Positions 27,025 through 36,700 of a DNA stretch of 64,000 nt are shown here, one piece after another. Below the pieces are notes generated by a model. It made no database searches. It was given only the letters and a program-made list of their open reading frames with translations, and was not told the DNA's origin. The translations under genes and the position numbers were made by a program. Within the stretch, counting starts at the first letter, position 1; each line of letters begins with the position of its first letter. Location: contig NZ_LQIS01000023.1 of the NCBI RefSeq assembly GCF_001499905.1, forward strand, positions 62,001 through 126,000, in the 5' to 3' direction. This stretch comes from Mycobacterium sp. GA-1285 (lineage in GTDB: Bacteria > Actinomycetota > Actinomycetes > Mycobacteriales > Mycobacteriaceae).

Positions 27025-27795
27025 TCAGACCAGACCAGCGACGAAGTTCGCGGCCTCCTGGACCAGTCCGGCGCTCACATAGTCGTTGTGCGCGAACGGG
27101 TTACGCCCTTTGGAGCAGATCGGGTCGCCGTCCTTGCACAGGTCGATCGCCCGGCCCGCGAACACCGATTTGGTGATCGGGTTGCTGAACTTCGTCGCCG
27201 GGTTGCCGAACACCGCGACGGCGGCGATGTTGGGCACTAGGCTTCCGGGCAACGGCGGAGCCGACCCGATCGAGCCGATCTTGTCGCCGAGCGGCGGCAC
27301 CCCCGCCAGCATGTCCATCACCGCGGCCCCCTGCGAGTACCCCCCGAGCACGACGCGGGTGCTCGGGCACTGCTGAGACAGCATCGCGATGCGGTTGGTG
27401 GCGTCGGCCGCGCCGTCGGCGGCGGCCAGAAAGTCGTAGGAGGCGGGGTAGTTGACCGCGTACGTGCTGATCGTCCGTCCGCTCTTCAGGCTCCGCAGCG
27501 CGTTGACGAACGCGGTGCCCGGTGTGCCGAGGCCCGGGGTGTCGTCGGTGCCGCGGGCGAAGATCACCTCGATGTCGCTGCACGATGACGAGGTCGCGCC
27601 ATATCCGGGGCTGGTCACGCCGTATCCGGGGCTGGTCGCCGCCGATCCGGGCGTGGGACCGGATCCGTATCCGGGGCCGACGGGGCCGGGTGGTGGGCCC
27701 GGTTGGGCGGCCGCCAGCGGAACCGCGCCGCCGACGAGTGCGGCGACCGCGGCGACCGCGGCCGTCAGTCGGGCCGTCTCGCGCAGCAACGTCAC
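27025..27795 (-). CDS. cut3: Secreted cutinase family protein (Cut3-like), 256 aa
   Basis: The signal peptide LTAAVAAVAALVGGAVPLAAA is followed by a Pro/Gly linker with repeated SPGYG units, then the cutinase domain: CSDIEVIFARGTDDTPGLG, nucleophile GGYSQGAAVMDML, CKDGDPICSKGRNPF and the catalytic His in NPFAHNDYV. It is more canonical than its neighbour. GTG 27795 lies 10 nt beyond the EamA permease stop; an earlier GTG (27816) would overlap that gene. Likely an envelope lipase/esterase like Rv3451. Confidence 0.85.
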   Translation of the reverse strand: MTLLRETARLTAAVAAVAALVGGAVPLAAAQPGPPPGPVGPGYGSGPTPGSAATSPGYGVTSPGYGATSSSCSDIEVIFARGTDDTPGLGTPGTAFVNALRSLKSGRTISTYAVNYPASYDFLAAADGAADATNRIAMLSQQCPSTRVVLGGYSQGAAVMDMLAGVPPLGDKIGSIGSAPPLPGSLVPNIAAVAVFGNPATKFSNPITKSVFAGRAIDLCKDGDPICSKGRNPFAHNDYVSAGLVQEAANFVAGLV

Positions 27796-27805
27796 GCGGA
27801 CATAC

Positions 27806-28843
27806 TCACATACCACGGGCTCTGGGGGCTAACAGATCGCCCGCCTTCGACTCCTCGGGCGGGCCGTCGGGCCACGTCGCCTCGGCAACCGCTTCCGAAC
27901 GGTCACCCGCACGCGCCAGCGCCAGGCCAGCCAGGACGATGGCTCCCCCGAGCGCCTGCATCGGGGTGATCGATTCGCCCAGCAGGATCCAGGCCGCCAG
28001 CACCGCGAACATCACCTCCGACAGTCCGACGAGGGACGCGAAGCGCGGCCGCAGGCAGGCGATGCCCATGATGCCCAGCGTGTAGGCCACCGCAGTGGCG
28101 ACGACGCCCAGGGCCACGACCGGCACCACCCACGAGGTGGTGTGGCCGGCGACGACCGTGTCGGCAGCGGAGAATCTCAACGGCATGACCCCGGTCAGGC
28201 CGAGGAGCGTGACCGCACCCGAACCGACGATCAGCCCCGCCGCGGCGAGCGTGACCGGGCTGATTCCGTCGTCGTCGGCCGTGAATCCGGCGTTGGCCGA
28301 CATCAGGAAATACCCGGCGGCACAGAGGGCGGCCGCCAGCCCCCAGCCGACGCCGACCAGGTTGATGTGCGCCCCGGAGAAGACGTCGAGCACCAGCATG
28401 ATTCCGGCGATCGCCAGCCCGACACCGGCCAGGGTCAGCGTGGTCGGACGCCGCCGTGTGGTTGCCCACACCCAGGCGACGACGATGATCGGTGCGGTGT
28501 ACTCCAGCAGCAGCGCGACGCCGACCGAGAGGTGCGCGACGGCGTTGTAGTAGAACAACTGCGCACCGGCGATCGGGACCACCCCGTAGGCCAGCACGGT
28601 CGCGGGGTGGCGCAGCGCCTCGTGGACCCAACCGCGCCTGACGACGGTGGCGAAGATCGCCATCACCAACGCGCCGCTGGCCAGCCGGGCGACAACGGCG
28701 GCCGTCGGGCTCCAGCCCGCTGTCATCAACGACTTCGCGAACGGACCCGAAGAGCCGAACGCGACCGCCGAGCCGATCGCCAGCATCAGTCCGAGCCGGA
28801 AGTGGTCGGCAGCGGGCCGCGCGCGGGACGCCGTCACGGCCAT
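27806..28843 (-). CDS. EamA/DMT-family permease (RhaT-like), 345 aa
   Basis: Ten predicted membrane helices arranged as two EamA repeats: GSAVAFGSSGPFAKSLMTAGW starts the first and AVAYTLGIMGIACLRPRFASL lies in the second. The second repeat ends ALGGAIVLAGLALARAG, followed by a charged tail. EamA transporters export metabolites such as amino acids or purines; the substrate is unknown. It is divergent from the CGNR regulator gene across a short AT-rich gap, which suggests regulation by that neighbour. Confidence 0.85.
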   Translation of the reverse strand: MAVTASRARPAADHFRLGLMLAIGSAVAFGSSGPFAKSLMTAGWSPTAAVVARLASGALVMAIFATVVRRGWVHEALRHPATVLAYGVVPIAGAQLFYYNAVAHLSVGVALLLEYTAPIIVVAWVWATTRRRPTTLTLAGVGLAIAGIMLVLDVFSGAHINLVGVGWGLAAALCAAGYFLMSANAGFTADDDGISPVTLAAAGLIVGSGAVTLLGLTGVMPLRFSAADTVVAGHTTSWVVPVVALGVVATAVAYTLGIMGIACLRPRFASLVGLSEVMFAVLAAWILLGESITPMQALGGAIVLAGLALARAGDRSEAVAEATWPDGPPEESKAGDLLAPRARGM

Positions 28844-28911
28844 GGCTGCACCTCCGAGAGATGTAAGGAGTAAAATAAGCTACGGTGCTGACACTAGCGA
28901 CGAAAGGCGTC

Positions 28912-29487
28912 ATGGGTCAAATGCTTTTCAGTCATGACACCGAGCTCACTTTGCGAGCCGCGTGTGAACTCATCAACAGCGCCCGCGTCGACGGCGAGCG
29001 GCTGGGCGACATGGCGGCGCTGAACGCGTACCTCGGCAGCTTCGGATGGACGGGTCGGCGGGACTTCGACGCCGAGGAACTCGCGTCCGTGCATCGGCTC
29101 CGCGACCGGCTGGGCCGAATCTGGGCGGTCGCCGACGATGAGGAACGCACGGTCGCTCAGGTCAATGCGTTGCTCAGCGACACGCACGCCTCGCCGTGGC
29201 TGACACGGCACCCGGAGATGCCGGAGTGGCACCTGCACCTTGCGTCGGTGGACGACCCGCTGTGGCAACGGATGGGGGCGGAAATGGCAATGGCACTGGC
29301 CGATCTGATCCGCGTCGGGGAGCTGCGCCGCCTCAAAACGTGCGCGGCGCCGGACTGTGAGGCGGTCTTGGTCGACCTGTCCCGCAACCGGTCGGGGAAG
29401 TTCTGCGACACCGGTAACTGCGGCAACCGCCAGCACGTGGCGGCGTACCGCGAGCGTCGAGCCATGGGCCACGGTCGAAAGCGGTGA
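28912..29487 (+). CDS. ABATE/CGNR zinc-finger regulator, 191 aa
   Basis: The N-terminal ABATE domain (FSHDTELTLRAACELINS onwards) is followed by a C-terminal CGNR zinc finger: CAAPDCEAVLVDLSRNRSG, KFCDTGNCGNRQHVAAYRER. The four cysteines and CGNR motif indicate a DNA-binding stress or efflux regulator. ATG 28912 has AAAGG 6 nt upstream; an in-frame GTG at 28885 would add nine residues. It is divergent from the EamA permease, a common pairing for this family. Confidence 0.82.
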   Translation: MGQMLFSHDTELTLRAACELINSARVDGERLGDMAALNAYLGSFGWTGRRDFDAEELASVHRLRDRLGRIWAVADDEERTVAQVNALLSDTHASPWLTRHPEMPEWHLHLASVDDPLWQRMGAEMAMALADLIRVGELRRLKTCAAPDCEAVLVDLSRNRSGKFCDTGNCGNRQHVAAYRERRAMGHGRKR

Positions 29488-29531
29488 CGGTCGTACCTCC
29501 GCACAGGCCGTAGGCTTTCGGCGGGGGAGTG

Positions 29532-30914
29532 ATGACGGGGCGATCGACCACCAAACTACAGATCAGCGGACACCGCTTCTTACGGCGGCGCATGCAACAT
29601 GCCCTCGTCCGCGGCGATGTGCAGATGCTCGACGATCCGATGCGCGCGCAGGGACTTTCGTTGTCGGCCGGATCGGTGCTGGCGGTCATCGGGCTCGGGG
29701 TGGCCGCGGTCCTGGCGTTTCTCCAGCCGCGAGGGGCACTCGGCGACGCCCCGATCGTGATGGTGCGTGACACCGGTGCCCTCTATGTCCGGATCGACCA
29801 GAACCTGCACCCGGTCTTGAATCTCGCATCGGCCCGGCTGATCACCGCTTCGGCGGCCCAACCTCGGCTCGTCAGCTCATCGGCCGTCGACCGGGCTGCC
29901 CGGGGCGTGACGCTCGGCATTCCGGGCGCACCTGACGCGATCGGTCCGCCGATCGCACCGAACGAGTCGGAATGGTCTGTGTGCGAGGATGATTCGGTAT
30001 CCACAGCGCTGGTCGGGCCAGTCGGCGAGAAGCGTGCCGCGACGGGCAGCGTGCTGGTCAGCGCGGCGGGTGAAGGCGCGGCGACGACGTATCTCCTCTT
30101 TCACGGGCGGCGCGCGAAGGTTGACTTGCGCAACCCGGCCGTGGTTCGTGCGCTCGCGCTCGACGGCGTGGCGCCGAGGACCGTTACCCACACCTTGCTC
30201 GGCACCGTCCCGGAGGTGCCCGAGATTGCCGCACCCACCATTCGTGATGCCGGTGCACCCGCACCAGCGCCGTTGCACGGATTGCGCGTTGGAACCGTGA
30301 TCCGCGTGCCGCACACCGAGTCGCCGCAGCACTACGTGGTGCTGAGGACGGGAGTGCAGCGGATCGGCGTGGTGGCGGCCGATCTCATCCGATTCACCCA
30401 GCCGCAGGGCGCACGTGAGATCGTCACAGTCGAGCCCGGGGCGATCGGTGCCGTCCCAGTGGTCGACGAGCTACCCGTCGGGGACTTCCCCGAACATGTC
30501 CGTGCGACAACAGATCCGGTGGTGTGCGCACAGTGGCGGTGGTCGCCGGGCTCCGAGTCGGTTGTCACGGAAACGGTCACCGGCGACGCGATCCTCGGTG
30601 AATCGCGACCGGTGCGGCTGGCGCAAGCCGACGCCGCGGGCGGCAGAATCGACGCCTTCGGGATGAGCGGGGGTCGCACCGCGTACGTGCGAGCGGCGGG
30701 TGTGACTGGTGACGGCGCACGGAACGGAACACTGTTCTTGGTGAGTGACGCCGGGGTGATCTTCGGCATCCGGGATCAGGAAACGGCCAAGCGCCTCGGG
30801 CTGACCGGCGATCCGCTGCCCGCACCGTGGCCGCTGTTGGCGCGACTGCCGCACGGGCCGGAGCTGAGTGTGGAGGCCGCGTCAGTTGCGCGGGACGGAA
30901 TGGGGACGACGTAA
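29532..30914 (+). CDS. eccB4: ESX-4 secretion system membrane protein EccB4, 460 aa
   Basis: Component of the type VII inner-membrane core complex. A cytoplasmic N-terminus (TTKLQISGHRFLRRRMQHAL) is followed by one membrane helix at about residues 45-66 (AGSVLAVIGLGVAAVLAFL) and a large periplasmic domain with R-repeats such as LYVRIDQNLHPVLNLASARL. ATG 29532 was taken; GTG 29529 just before it is equally possible. It is transcribed towards mycP4 and the 3' ends overlap by 33 nt on opposite strands. Confidence 0.93.
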   Translation: MTGRSTTKLQISGHRFLRRRMQHALVRGDVQMLDDPMRAQGLSLSAGSVLAVIGLGVAAVLAFLQPRGALGDAPIVMVRDTGALYVRIDQNLHPVLNLASARLITASAAQPRLVSSSAVDRAARGVTLGIPGAPDAIGPPIAPNESEWSVCEDDSVSTALVGPVGEKRAATGSVLVSAAGEGAATTYLLFHGRRAKVDLRNPAVVRALALDGVAPRTVTHTLLGTVPEVPEIAAPTIRDAGAPAPAPLHGLRVGTVIRVPHTESPQHYVVLRTGVQRIGVVAADLIRFTQPQGAREIVTVEPGAIGAVPVVDELPVGDFPEHVRATTDPVVCAQWRWSPGSESVVTETVTGDAILGESRPVRLAQADAAGGRIDAFGMSGGRTAYVRAAGVTGDGARNGTLFLVSDAGVIFGIRDQETAKRLGLTGDPLPAPWPLLARLPHGPELSVEAASVARDGMGTT

Positions 30915-32234
30915 CCGCCTGACCGACAACGTCATTGCGATGACGCCGCCGGCCATTGCCAAGCAGACGGCCGCTCCGCGGGTGGCGATACGGGTTGCGT
31001 TTCCGTCGGTCGGTTGCTGTCGCGACAGGGCCACCGTCGTCGGACGGACGGAATCGGCGGCGGATGTGGCGCCACCGCTCACCGCGGCCATGACGTCGAC
31101 AACACCGTGACCGACAAGCGGATTCCAGCCGCCGGCCGGGTGTCGCGCCGTGTCCTCGATGCGACGCATGACCTCCCGGGCGGTCAGTTGCGGCGAGCGA
31201 GACCGCAGCAGCGCGACGATACCCGTGACGACGGGCGCGGCGTAACTGGTTCCCGCGAGCGGCTTCTCACCGGCGGGTGTGGGCACCGCGGCGACGAACC
31301 CGTCGCCGTCACGATCCAGCGACACCACCTGCTCGCCCGGGGCGGCGACGTCGACCCAGGGTCCTGCCAGCGTGAACTCCGAAGGCGCTCCATTCGTTCC
31401 GATCGACCCGACCGTCAAGACATAGTCGTCATACCAGGCCGGGCTCACCACCACCTCGACGTCGTTCCAATCCGGTCGTCCCGGCCTTGCGGAATTCTGA
31501 TGCTCACACTGTCCCGGCGCACCGGCGTTACCCGCTGCGGCCACCACGACGACGTTCTTCACGTCGACCGCATACGCCAATGCTGCGCCCAGAGGTCCGT
31601 CGTCCAGTTCCGTGGCGGCGGAAACGCACGCGACGGTGGAGATGTTGATCACGGTTGCGCCCATGTCCGCCGCGGTGCGTACCGCGCGGGCGAGGGTGTC
31701 GACGTCTCCGAAACCCGATCCGCCGCCGGCGTCTTCGGCGCTGAACCTCATGCTCGACTGCCGGATACCGATGGTCGTGGCGTCGGGTGCGATACCGCTG
31801 AACGCACCCGGGGCGTCCGGATCCGGTGTGGCGCCCACGATGCCCGCGACAATCGTGCCGTGACCATCACAATCCTCGGTGCCGTCACCGCTCGACACGT
31901 AGTCGCCCCCGGGAACCAGTCGAGGCAGCAGGCGATGGCGCGACACGCCGGTGTCGATCACCGCGACCGTCTGACCGGCTCCGCGGGTGAGCGCCCACAC
32001 CGACCGCAGATCCACGTCGCGGAGTTGGCCGCCGATGTCCCCGCCGGGTGAGACCTTCTGAGCGGCTACGCACGGGCCGGTCTGCTCGGTGGGTTGCGGC
32101 GGCGCCGGTGAGTGCGGGTGGGGGAGTAGCGAATCGTCCACCCTCGGAGGCGATATCGCGGAGGCCACGGGAGAAACGGTCAACGGCGCCCCTGCGAAAA
32201 CGACGGTGAGGATGACGCGAAGCAAGCGCGTCAC
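30882..32234 (-). CDS. mycP4: ESX-4 mycosin-4, membrane-anchored subtilisin-like protease, 450 aa
   Basis: Periplasmic serine protease of the type VII machine. A signal peptide (LLRVILTVVFAG ...VASA) precedes the catalytic domain with Asp94 (TVAVIDTGVSRH), His125 (CDGHGTIVAG), oxyanion Asn236 (AAAGNAG) and nucleophile Ser330 (LAGTSYAAPVV). A C-terminal membrane anchor (AVCLAMAGGVIAMTL) ends in RRLRR. The GTG start overlaps the eccD4 stop (GTGA), so the two are coupled. All catalytic residues are present. Confidence 0.95.
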   Translation of the reverse strand: MTRLLRVILTVVFAGAPLTVSPVASAISPPRVDDSLLPHPHSPAPPQPTEQTGPCVAAQKVSPGGDIGGQLRDVDLRSVWALTRGAGQTVAVIDTGVSRHRLLPRLVPGGDYVSSGDGTEDCDGHGTIVAGIVGATPDPDAPGAFSGIAPDATTIGIRQSSMRFSAEDAGGGSGFGDVDTLARAVRTAADMGATVINISTVACVSAATELDDGPLGAALAYAVDVKNVVVVAAAGNAGAPGQCEHQNSARPGRPDWNDVEVVVSPAWYDDYVLTVGSIGTNGAPSEFTLAGPWVDVAAPGEQVVSLDRDGDGFVAAVPTPAGEKPLAGTSYAAPVVTGIVALLRSRSPQLTAREVMRRIEDTARHPAGGWNPLVGHGVVDVMAAVSGGATSAADSVRPTTVALSRQQPTDGNATRIATRGAAVCLAMAGGVIAMTLSVRRLRRPHSVPRN

Positions 32235-33589
32235 GTCAGCGCCAGATCCCGGACGAGGCCGAACAATCCGGCGATCCAGCATCCCAAGGGTATGACCGCC
32301 GCCAATGCCGCGTACTCGACCAGCTCAGCAGCGCGGCGTACGCCCAGCCCGGGTGTGATGCACAGCAGCGGGACCAGAAGCCCCGCGCCCGCGACGGCGG
32401 CAAAAGCACCGAGCCAGTGGGCGTGCTGGCGTAGGGCCACGACCAGGATTGCGAATGCCGCTGCGAGCGCCACGAAGCCGCTCACCGCCAACGCGGCGCG
32501 GCGAGCCGTGCACACATGAGTACGGGTGCGGAGCAACAGTGCAACACCGACGACGCCGTCGAACGCCGCAGCCGGTATGGAGGACTCGCGCGTGGCCACC
32601 GAACCGCAGGCAACGAACACCGCCGCGATGGCCACAGCGATCGTTGCGCCGGTGATCATCGCGGTCAACAGGTGGTGGGCGCGCGTCGCCTCGCTGTCCG
32701 CGACGCGATCGGGAGGACGGCTCGTGTCGTCGCCCACCGGCGGTGTGGGGCCGATGCGGGTGAGCGCAATAGCCAGCCTCGGAGCCGAACTCAGCGCCGT
32801 CAACGCCACGACCGCGAGCAATGTGCCCGACGTGATTCCGTCGAATTGCCATGTGACCGATGCTGTCGAGGTCGCGGTACACAGCAGTGATGTGGTGGCG
32901 ATCGCTGCCAGCGGTCGAAGTCCGCGGCCGGTGAGGCGCAAGGAAATCACCGCGGCGGCCAAGGCGGCCGACGAGGCGAGCAAAAGGTGCGCAGCAAGCG
33001 GGCCGCCTGGCACCGCGACGGCTCCCGTCACCGCCGCCATCACCACCGCGATCACACTGACGGTGACGCAGAGCAACGGTTCTGAATCCGCGCGTCGACT
33101 GACGATCGCGGCGACGGCCGCGGCGCAGGTCAAGGCGGCGCCGGTGACCACCGGAACCGTGCGGCCGGTAGAACCGGTCGAAGACCACAGGATCGCGGTA
33201 CCGCCGAGTCCGGCCGCGGCCACGCTGCCGCAGACGCACAGCATGCGCGGCAGGCCGCCTGGCGAGGAACGCAGCCTGGCCACTGTGCGGCTGCTGTCCC
33301 GGTCGGTGAAGACGGGCTCGGGAACGTCGTCGGCGCTGAGCCACAGCACGTCTCCATCGCGAACCTGGTTGTCCGGCAATGTGAGCGACTCATCGAGCGA
33401 CGATCCGTCGATCCGGTGAAGCCGCCACCGCGCCCCGGCGTCACGCCCGCGATGATCCGGATGAACAAGCTCGACGATCGACGGGAGCATGTCCGCCAGG
33501 TAAGCCCGGCGCGGGAGCGCCAGATCTACAGCCGGGGTCGCATGTGTGCCGTCGACGTGGATGGTGACTCGGCAGCCCGAAGCAGGCAT
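32231..33589 (-). CDS. eccD4: ESX-4 membrane channel-associated protein EccD4, 452 aa
   Basis: A ubiquitin-like N-terminal domain (about residues 1-95, CRVTIHVDGTHATPAVDLAL ... GDVLWLSA) is followed by about eleven hydrophobic helices, the EccD/Snm4 pattern. It forms the membrane vestibule of the T7SS core with EccB and EccC. The ATG at 33589 has purine-rich GGGGGGATGAG upstream. First gene of the eccD4-mycP4 transcript, divergent from eccC4. Confidence 0.94.
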   Translation of the reverse strand: MPASGCRVTIHVDGTHATPAVDLALPRRAYLADMLPSIVELVHPDHRGRDAGARWRLHRIDGSSLDESLTLPDNQVRDGDVLWLSADDVPEPVFTDRDSSRTVARLRSSPGGLPRMLCVCGSVAAAGLGGTAILWSSTGSTGRTVPVVTGAALTCAAAVAAIVSRRADSEPLLCVTVSVIAVVMAAVTGAVAVPGGPLAAHLLLASSAALAAAVISLRLTGRGLRPLAAIATTSLLCTATSTASVTWQFDGITSGTLLAVVALTALSSAPRLAIALTRIGPTPPVGDDTSRPPDRVADSEATRAHHLLTAMITGATIAVAIAAVFVACGSVATRESSIPAAAFDGVVGVALLLRTRTHVCTARRAALAVSGFVALAAAFAILVVALRQHAHWLGAFAAVAGAGLLVPLLCITPGLGVRRAAELVEYAALAAVIPLGCWIAGLFGLVRDLALT

Positions 33590-33706
33590 CTCATCCCCCC
33601 TTTGACGCCGTGTGGTCACCGTAACGCCGCCCGCGACGGGTTCCCGGCACTTGTTGGGTCGGCTGTGGATGGAACCGAACCGATCCCTGCCGCGTCCCAT
33701 CTCTCG

Positions 33707-36700
33707 ATGGAGTCGTCCCCGACAGCACGCGGCGTTGTGGTGAAATCGCCGCCGGCGCTGCCGAAAGCAGCCTCGAGTAATCCGCTCGCGCGCCTGATGC
33801 CGCTGGCCATGCTCGTCGCGGCGGTCGGCATGATGGCGGTGTACTTCACCTCAGGCGCCGGCGAGAACCGCACACCGATGTTCGCCTTCTTTCCGGCGAT
33901 GATGGTCATGTCGGCGCTCGGCACGATGCTGTACGGAGCCCGCGGTGGCGCGGACCGATCCGCCGAGATCGATCGCAACCGGCGAAGTTATCTGCGTTAT
34001 CTCGACGGTCTCGACGACGAGGTCGTGGCGGCGGCGGCCAGTCAACGCCGTCAACAGAATTCGCGCCATCCGGCACCCGAGTCGCTGTGGAGGTCAGTGA
34101 GTAGCCGGCGACTGATTCGACCGGGTCCTGACGACGACGACTTCTGTTGCGTTCGGGTGGGCGTCGGTGAGCAGCCGCTGGACACGCCCTTGATGGAGCC
34201 CGACCTCGGCACGGTCGACGATCGGGACCCGGTGACCGTATCTGCGCTGCGCGCGCTGATCCGGCAGCGGTCGGTCGTGCGGCGATCGCCGGTCACGCTG
34301 GCGCTCCGGCAGCACTCCGTCATCGCGGTGCACGGCGATGGCGAGCGTGCGCGCGGGCTGGTCCGTGCGATGGTGTGCCAGCTGGCGGCTCATCACCGGC
34401 CCGAACTGGTTGCGATCGCGGCGGTCACCGACCGGAAGACCGGTCACGAGTGGGATTGGCTCAAATGGCTGCCCCACTACCAACATTCACCCCACACCAA
34501 CAGCGGTTCCACTCACCGGCACCTCGTGGTGGTCGCGGAGGGAAGTCCGGTCGGTGCCGAGGCACTGACAGTGACGAACGGTGTCACGGTCGTCACGATC
34601 GGAGCCGACTGGGCCGAGCCCGTGTCGTATCTGCGTCTTGACGGCGAGCACCTGGCCGTGCACACCGGTGACCGTCCCGAGGCGGCTTGCGAGCCGGACT
34701 CGCTGACCCTGCCGCAGGCGACGATGTGTGCGCGGCAGTTGGCGGCTCACGGCTTCGAAGTCGCAGCCCCCGGTGAAAGACACCGCATGGCGACGATGCG
34801 CGGCTGGCTCGACCTGATGAGCATCGAACAACCGAGCCTGTTGACGCCCGAAAAGTTATGGACGCCTTGCCGACAGGTTCGTCCGGTGCCCATCGGCGTC
34901 GGTGACGACGGCACCCCGGTCTGGATCGACATCAACGAGGCTGCACGCAACGGCATCGGTCCGCATGGTCTGTGCGTCGGCGCTACGGGTTCCGGAAAGT
35001 CCGAACTTCTGCGCACATTGGTGCTGGGCATGATCGCGAGCCATCCGCCGGACGTCTTCAACTTGGTCCTCGTCGACTTCAAGGGCGGAGCGACGTTCCT
35101 CGGTTTGGAGCGGTCACGGCACGTGGCGGCGGTGATCACCAACCTGGCAGACGAAGCCCACCTCGTCGCCAGGATGAGCGACGCGCTGGCCGGAGAGGTC
35201 CACCGCAGGCAGGAGTTACTGCGGGCTGCAGGCAATTTCGTCAACGTCGCGGACTACGCCAGCGCCCGGTCGCGCGGCGTTCTGCTGCCGCCGCTGCCCG
35301 CGTTGTTCATCGTTGTCGACGAGTTCTCCGAGTTGCTCACCCAGCATCCCGACTTCGCTGAGCTGTTCGTCGCGATCGGCAGGCTGGGCCGGTCGCTGGG
35401 CATCCATCTGCTGTTGGCCAGTCAACGGCTCGACGAGGGCAGGCTCCGAGGTCTGGACACCCACCTGTCGTACCGGATCTGCCTCAAGACGTTCTCCGCC
35501 GGAGAATCCCGGGCCGTACTGGGTGTGTCCGACGCACACACGCTGCCCGGCACCCCGGGCGCGGCCCTGCTGAAAACCGCCGCCGGCGACCTGATTCGGT
35601 TCCAGACGGCGTTCGTCTCGGGCCCCTGTCCTCAACCGGACCCCGAAGACGGGGACGAAGTCTGTGCGCCGACGATCTTCACCGCAACACCGCCGCCCGT
35701 CCGCGATGACGAACACACGGCACATGCGCCCAGTGTTCTGGAAGCGGTGTTGGATCGAATCGAAGGTCACGGGACGGCCGCACACCCCGTTTGGTTACCT
35801 CCGCTCACCGCGCCTCCGACGCTCGACCAGATCATGCCGACGGGGGACCGAGATCCGCTCAGTGTTCCGATGGGTCTGGTGGACGTTCCGTTCGAACAAC
35901 GTCGTGATCGACTCATGGCGCAGGTCGCCGCGAGCAACGTCGCCGTCGTCGGTGGTCCTCAGTCGGGCAAGTCGACGGCAGTTCAAACGCTGATGCTGGC
36001 CCTCGCGCAGACATGCAGCCCGGCCGATATCTCGTTTTACGTACTGGATTTCGGCGGCGGTGCGCTCACCCGCTTAGCCGAACTCCCCCACGTCGGCGCC
36101 GTGTCCGGTCGAGCCGATACGGACCTGTGCCGTCGCACGGTCGCCGTGATAGAAGCACTGATCCGGTCGAGGGAAAACCTGTTCCGCACAATGGGAATCG
36201 GATCGATGGCCGAATACCGCGCCCGCCGTGCCGCGCAGGACCCCGGCGCGGCCGACGATCCTCACGGCGACGTGTTCCTCGTCGTCGACGGCTGGTCTCA
36301 CCTGCGCCGTGAGCTCGACCAGTTGGAGACGCCGATCACGGCCATCGCCGCGCAGGGACTCGCGTTCGGCGTGCACGTGGTGATCACCGCCTCGCGGTGG
36401 CCCGAGCTGCGGCCGGGGCTGAAGGATCAGCTCGCGACGCGCATAGAGCTGCGACTCGGCGACCCCGCGGAGTCGGAGATGGACCGCCGCCGAGCCCGCT
36501 CGCTGATCGACGGTCCGCCGGGACGGGGCATCACCGCCGACGGCCGTGAGCTGGTGATCGCGCTGCCGCGCTGGGACGGCGTGACCAGCACCGAGGGGCT
36601 CGGCGAGGCGTTGGCGGCAACCGTCGAGCGGCATAGGCAACGGTGGAGTGGCCGCAGCGCCCCACGCATCGAACTCCTTCCGACACTGGTGCGACATTCC

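Noticed and set aside
27598..27670. Short repeats in the Cut3 gene as a mobile or CRISPR-like element
   Set aside because: They encode the Pro/Gly-rich SPGYG linker of the cutinase and are simple coding repeats.
33416..33706. Extension of EccC4 upstream of 33707
   Set aside because: It would overlap eccD4 on the other strand; the 1239-aa form matches known EccC4 length.
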